NCBI GenBank assembly: GCA_029747585.1
Contig: JAPEVF010001147.1
Location: 1-13,323 of the forward strand
Direction of reading: 5' to 3'
Origin: Pleurotus djamor
Lineage: Eukaryota; Basidiomycota; Agaricomycetes; Agaricales; Pleurotaceae
Length of the DNA: 13,323 nucleotides
Below are positions 9,346-13,323 of the stretch, piece after piece. The translations under genes and the position numbers were made by a program. Numbering within the stretch: the stretch's first letter is position 1; each line of letters begins with the position of its first letter. The notes below the pieces were generated by a model. That model did no database searches and was not told the DNA's origin. It worked only from the letters and a program-made list of their open reading frames with translations.

Positions 9346-10036
9346 CATGAAAGTGAGTTCCCTCCGTTCAAAGCTCATATACCGACGCATATACCGACGC
9401 AACTCAGAGAGCTTTGTCATATAGATGTTGGGCATGGACTCATGGGTGCAGCTAGGTGATTCCTCCCTCATGGTCCTCGTCGATCATGTAACCATGTCTT
9501 ACGGCTGGAATTCAGCTTACGCTTAGCCCAGGCCATGTAATATAGGACCAATGGTTCCCATGAATGCATCTCATATCGAACCTCAACCCTTTCCACGACA
9601 AGGCCCAGATTGTGATACAATATGGAACAAGGCTGGCAAGACTTGTCGCTATTCTCCATGAGTCTCGAACGTCGACCACTTTCACTTGACGTGATTATGA
9701 GCACCTGCTCTGCTCATGTGAGGAGACATATCATCTGGACGTGTGACTCACTACTAAATTTTTAACTCGACCAGTTCTTCTGGCCCCTTGACAATGTATA
9801 GCGCAAACGATGGTGTTGGAAATCCTTCAGCTTACAACTCGCTACCATTACCGAAAAAGGGTACTGAGCACTGACTAGTACTGACTGCCCCCGTGGCTCT
9901 TGACTAAAAGTTACTTCCGCAATACACCCCGGGATATATCCTCTCCCTCTGTCCCGCACAAGTCACAAAATGGCCTTCATACCACGGTTCGATTACGCGG
10001 GTCTATCGCAAAGGTACAAACATATCTCTCAAGTGA
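9346..10036. other. Gene-free region before the 3' end of the protease gene
   Basis: About 690 nt lie between the broken plus-strand gene and the stop codon of the minus-strand protease. Short frames on both strands (9468-9704, 9762-9959) show no motif. Apart from the 12-nt duplication, nothing was identified; it should hold the 3' UTR of the protease. Confidence 0.5.
9374..9397. repeat. 12-nt direct tandem duplication
   Basis: The unit catataccgacg occurs twice head to tail just downstream of the broken gene. It looks like a local slippage duplication and has no evident function. Confidence 0.8.
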
Positions 10037-11964
10037 TTAAGCAAGCAAGTAAGCTACCAAAGCCACGAAAATGGGAAGGGGAAGATGGAACAGACGTCCG
10101 ACCGACACCATGCGTGCTGAAGCATTCTTTTTCTCCCCCTCCGTTTCCGCAGACGGTACCTCTGTTGATGTTGGCGACGACACTGGGGCTGAGGAGGCCA
10201 AGTTCGTTGAGGGATTCTGAGGCGTGCTGTCCGTCGTTGTCGGTGCGGATGGTAAGGCGGCTTGACCCAATGCTGCAGCGCGTAGCTGAACCGGCGAAAA
10301 CGGCGGAGGAAAACTCTGTAGTTGCTTCTTCCTAATGGCGACAAACTCATTTTGGGCTGCTTCGATATTGGTCGTTGAGATCATCTGGACGAAGGGCTCC
10401 CCTGTTACTTGACCGCGAGTATCTCTTGAGCCGTAGTTGAAGCTGTGATGTGATCAAGCAAGTATGATAGTAATTTAGTGATAGAGGAAAAGTCGTGGAG
10501 GCAGACTCACGCAACATAGGCATTACGAAGGAAGGCATCCCCCAGTATCATGTCAAAACCACTGAATGACTGTGGGTCGAGTTGAAGGGGCTTGAATGTA
10601 TTCTGGCAAAATGTGATATTCCGGCCCTGCAGCGTCAACGTTGCAATCTGAGTGAGATCAAGCGGGTGAACGGGAAAATCCCTTCCACTACGTGCGGTGT
10701 TGAAGGTCGAGGTTAATATTCTACAATGTTCCGATGGAGGATGTTTGCAGGACGTACCCAATGGTGAAAGATAGGGAAACAACCTGGTCACAAGGGATCA
10801 ACCACTCTGCTCCGAATCCAGAAAGATCGTCCGCTTGTACAGCACCAGGGATGGTACTGTAGATAGCGTTGACCAGAGCAGGTGGGACCGGCGGGAAGCT
10901 AAAACCAGTGTCAAGGACTGCTACAGCCTTTCCAGCGGGCACATTTTTCTGGCCTGAGTTGATGCTAGCGACTCGTCCCCCAATCTTCACTCCGTCAATC
11001 AAAACTGACCAATGCTCCGGAGTTTGACTGGGTAGCTGTTGTGTTGTAGACACGTTTGAGAATGCATTAACATATTCGCTGATCGTGAATACACCGTTGG
11101 TCTCGTCGGAGGGACCGTCCAAACGACCAAGGAGGAAGGTGAAGAAATTGGGGAGAGAGGCATTGGCCGCGAATATATTCTCGAGTGGGCTTCGAGCGTC
11201 CGTTCGTGGGGCTGTAGGGACACCGTCAATAGCGCCTTTGATACCAGTGGCGTCAATGGGGAATCCCAGTCCCATTGTTCCCGTTGCGCCATTGTTGAAT
11301 AGAGCATCCAAGTCGTCAACCTATAGGTGAGGCTATATGAACGCGAGTTGCAAGCAATCTGAGGCTCTGAGCACTATGCACGGCTTACTTGATCACCCTG
11401 GACAAAAGCTGCAAAGGACTTGCCAGTGAGCTACTCAATGCAAAATAGACGAAGAGAATTATTTCTCACATTGGCGCGGTATGGAGAAACCCGCGATGGT
11501 CATTGGGGCGAAAGCAAGCGGACCTGACACCATCCCCTGGCCGTATTTCAATTTGACAGGAACACCTGTGACGAGGGATGGTTTGATTGATGGATTCTTT
11601 ACCCAGAGATCGCTGGACCCGGTATCCAGCTGAACAACAACATCTTGACAGAGTTGAGTCCATATCCATAGGGATTGATGGGGATATTCCTCACCTTGGC
11701 CGCCCAGATTTATTGCGGCGTTGTACTAACAAGAGGAGAAGTCAGATTGCATTCACCGCTTGGGGATGAGCAAGCCGGACTCACGATATTGTCTTTATTA
11801 TTCGTCAACTTCAATGCATGTTGATTGTTGGAGGTATCGACGGCACGGGTGGAAAACTGGTTGTAACGAGTGACGCGAAGAGGAACATTAAGGCCATGAA
11901 TAGAGGGATATACAAGCGAAAGGGTGGCCAGCACAGTGAGAACATGTGAGGTACTAGCCCGCAT
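10037..11964 (-). CDS. Secreted GPI-anchored aspartic protease (peptidase family A1)
   Basis: Seven exons on the minus strand: 11964-11785, 11725-11695, 11643-11470, 11408-11389, 11320-10758, 10687-10511, 10442-10037 (1551 nt, 516 aa). All introns are GT-AG and all phases join. Residues 1-25 form a signal peptide (MRASTSHVLTVLATLSLVYP...), followed by a short pro-region. The first catalytic motif is VQLDTGSSDLWV with D77; the flap Tyr is Y104 in KYGQGMVSG; the second catalytic motif is VLDTGFSFPP with D272. A Cys pair probably bridges IPCDQ and ITFCQN, and ILGDAFLRNAYVAFNYG closes the fold. The tail from about residue 435 is rich in Ser, Thr and Pro and ends in FHLPLPIFVALVAYLLA, a GPI signal, so it likely acts at the cell surface or in the wall (yapsin-like topology). 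Start chosen at 11964 because a TATA box lies 56 nt upstream and the signal peptide begins there; an in-frame ATG at 11997 is too close to the TATA. Residue after the second DTG is Phe, not the usual Ser/Thr. Confidence 0.92.
11389..11408 (-). other. 20-nt micro-exon of the aspartic protease gene
   Basis: Exon 4 is only 20 nt, flanked by ctttgcag and gtaagc. It completes a Ser codon and encodes FVQGDQ, joining the exon ending FSIPRQ to VDDLDALFNNG. The joined peptide restores the expected family pattern and phase, so the exon is well supported despite its size. Confidence 0.8.
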
Positions 11965-12019
11965 AATAGAAAACCAACGAACGAAGTGGGAGCACATGAA
12001 CAACCAAGGTTCCTCTTCG

Positions 12020-12027
12020 TATATATA
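12020..12027 (-). promoter_or_regulatory. TATA box of the aspartic protease gene
   Basis: TATATATA (palindromic, read on the minus strand) ends 56 nt before the chosen ATG at 11964. This spacing implies a leader of about 25-30 nt and supports that start over the ATG at 11997. Confidence 0.6.
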
Positions 12028-12885
12028 GGAATACTGAACACAGCCGGTTGGGATAAACAGAAAACTGGGCGCATCTTCTGCCAAAATTGCATCAGGTAGC
12101 AAAGCACAAACGACGGAGAAAGACATACCGGACGGACTTGTTTTGGTATGCCATCACTGAATCAATGACATACTTTCTCTGGGGTGTTCATTTTCACATC
12201 CGTTAGGCGATACATATGAAACAAAAGAGATCAGAGTAGATGATCCCGATTCAGTGATGGTAGCGGCACTTGGTTGGGGGTGAGGGGTCGGCGATATCAC
12301 AATTTATCGCGCTTCCAAGTTCAACGTTCTAAATTGGGCTCGTTACCGATTGGGGTGAAGATACTGATACTGATACTGACTTTCCATATTTGGGTATCGT
12401 GAGAATGCTGATAGGAGACAGGGGATCGAACTTCAAAATCAAAATACTTCAGATGCATCTGGTTTCGGGTGAAATCATGGAATTTTCCTCTACGAGAACT
12501 GCTTCTACGCTTGGGAATCAGGAATGGTACATAGATGAGTCATTTTTGCCTCCTTGGCCTGGCAGAATGGTGCACAGTGACCTAATCGCGTTCATCATTC
12601 ATGGTTCCTCTCTTTCTCGTTGTTAGTCCTTGTTCTAATCTTGCCATTCAAACTGCCAGATCACAGATGCCTGAAGCTGAGTGTGGATTGAGAATCCGTC
12701 CGCGCGAAGTGACTGCCACAGCGCCACCAATACCTATCCGTTTTACTTATATCCATTGCATCGCGCCGCAGGCTCGAAAAAAAATTGCTGGTAAATACCC
12801 GGTGAGCTCATTGACTGCGAAAATACCGGCCCCAAGCACTGGGGAGAGTATCGAGCGAGCTTCAAGTCATAAACAATATTTCGAG
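12028..12885. other. Protease upstream region, otherwise gene-free
   Basis: About 860 nt without a convincing gene. The first few hundred bases should hold the protease promoter. Plus-strand frames at 12390-12626 and 12601-12885 lack recognisable motifs or splice support. A GATACT triplet repeat lies at 12360-12377. No RNA gene or mobile element was seen. Confidence 0.5.
12359..12380. repeat. Short GATACT tandem repeat
   Basis: Three head-to-tail copies of a 6-nt unit (gatactgatactgatact, then gac) lie upstream of the protease. It is a minor microsatellite without evident function. Confidence 0.75.
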
Positions 12886-13026
12886 ATGCACAGTATACGC
12901 TGCTGTGTGTGGTTGATCTTGTTGTCTGTTTTATGGCCTGTGCGCGCGTCAGCGCGCGACCCTCGAGAAAATCCAGAAGCTAAAAGCCTTATTTCATCAT
13001 TTGGAGGGCTCTCTGGCTTTCAATAG
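12886..13026 (+). CDS. Possible small secreted peptide (46 aa), speculative
   Basis: ATG 12886 opens a 46-codon frame to TAG 13024. The product starts MHSIRCCVWLILLSVLWPVR and continues ASARDPRENPEAKSLISSF, ending GGLSGFQ. This has the shape of a signal peptide: a positive charge, an 11-residue hydrophobic core, then an Ala-Ser-Ala cleavage-type site, leaving a mature peptide of about 22 residues. There is no TATA box, intron or homologue I can recognise, and the frame extends open upstream to 12601, so the start is arbitrary. Codons around the ASA site form a GC-rich inverted repeat. It could be a chance frame between genes. Confidence 0.2.
   Translation: MHSIRCCVWLILLSVLWPVRASARDPRENPEAKSLISSFGGLSGFQ
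12943..12958. repeat. GC-only inverted repeat (hairpin)
   Basis: GCGCGC, loop GTCA, GCGCGC: a perfect 6-bp stem with a 4-nt loop in otherwise moderate-GC sequence. It lies within the speculative peptide frame and is not followed by a T-run, so it is not a terminator; its function is unknown. Confidence 0.5.
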
Positions 13027-13094
13027 TTTTTAAGAGCTACGACAGTCTTTCCTTCCTCTTCTCTCGATTTTTGATTTAATTTTTATTTAATTAT

Positions 13095-13323
13095 TTAATT
13101 TACTTCACCCCAATCAGTATCGAGCCCTGACTGTGGAAGCGCAGCCTTCCATGATTCAACCTTAGAAGAGAACGAGGGTGTCGGAGAAGAGCTGGTGTCT
13201 CGCGACGGGGCATCAATGAGATCCGGAAGGGGAAGGAACTCTAGCGAGGTTGTTAGCAACACCCAAGGCTCAGAGGAAATGCACTGACCTTTTCCACCGT
13301 AGAGCAGACGTTCCATTTCATCG
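13095..13323 (-). CDS. C-terminal end of an unidentified protein (5' part outside the window)
   Basis: Two exons on the minus strand: 13323-13289 (runs off the edge) and 13240-13095, ending TAA. The 48-nt intron 13288-13241 (gtcagt, branch-like gctaac, ctcgctag) is a multiple of three, so the frame also stays open unspliced; the branch site and donor favour splicing, giving DEMERLLYGGK|EFLPLPDLID. The tail continues with a Ser/Pro-rich stretch (DTSSSPTPSFSSK) and ends SGLDTDWGEVN. No domain is visible in these about 59 residues and I do not recognise the protein. An AATAAA hexamer on the minus strand (13087-13082) lies just 8 nt beyond the stop, within a very AT-rich 3' flank. Confidence 0.65.
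   Translation of the reverse strand, partial: DEMERLLYGGKGQCISSEPWVLLTTSLEFLPLPDLIDAPSRDTSSSPTPSFSSKVESWKAALPQSGLDTDWGEVN

Noticed and set aside
10054..10350. 98-codon minus-strand ORF rich in Arg and Gln
   Set aside because: It is a frame shadow of the Ser/Thr/Pro-rich tail of the protease.
10688..10757. Shorter intron in the protease using the acceptor at 10721
   Set aside because: It would insert about 11 residues; the acceptor before 10687 gives the expected SFTIGGRDFPVHPLDL continuity.
11965..12126. 54-residue N-terminal extension of the protease
   Set aside because: It would run through the TATA box and bury the signal peptide.
12601..12885. Long form of the ORF ending at 13026
   Set aside because: The upstream 95 residues have no recognisable features and would place the signal-like segment internally.
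1..13323. Transposon, LTR, CRISPR array, tRNA or rRNA
   Set aside because: No terminal repeats, transposase or reverse transcriptase motifs, spaced repeats or RNA cores were seen on either strand.

Overview
The window looks like nuclear DNA of a mushroom-forming basidiomycete (Agaricomycetes). Genes are cut into many short exons by introns of about 40-130 nt with GT(A/G)NGT donors and C/TAG acceptors. Protein content also points there: a Kre9/Knh1-like GPI protein, a GPI-anchored aspartic protease of mushroom type, and an unusually long PLP decarboxylase resembling the noncanonical aromatic amino acid decarboxylase known from Psilocybe. All exon models were built by hand from splice signals, phase and protein continuity, with no transcript data.

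Layout. (1) 1-606, plus: 3' half of a small Ser/Thr-rich GPI-anchored cell-wall protein; an 'n' at 121 is a surplus base that breaks the frame. (2) 607-1346: gene-free. (3) 1347-2985, plus: complete 8-exon gene for a 372-residue MoaB/CinA-type molybdopterin-binding-domain protein with a mitochondrial-like leader. (4) 2986-4980: no clear gene, but a decayed or poorly resolved coding tract (about 3190-4084) with an EF-hand-like loop and a segment homologous to one on the far side of the next gene. (5) 4984-8629, plus: TATA box and a complete 10-exon gene for a 1021-residue PLP-dependent decarboxylase with a C-terminal extension of about 300 residues; one intron appears to be GC-AG. (6) 8898-9345, plus: broken two-exon gene related to the tract in (4). 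(7) 9346-10036: gene-free. (8) 10037-11964, minus: complete 7-exon gene for a 516-residue secreted, GPI-anchored A1 aspartic protease with a 20-nt micro-exon, TATA box at 12020. (9) 12028-13094: mostly empty, with one speculative small secreted-peptide ORF at 12886. (10) 13095-13323, minus: last exons of an unidentified gene.

The genes do not form an obvious pathway. Two encode predicted cell-surface proteins, one a probable mitochondrial or cytosolic nucleotide/cofactor enzyme, one a monoamine-forming decarboxylase. No methyltransferase, P450, kinase or transporter lies beside the decarboxylase here, so nothing in the window suggests a psilocybin-like cluster. The most interesting points are the decarboxylase with its appended domain and the two related, unidentified, apparently decaying gene fragments flanking it.
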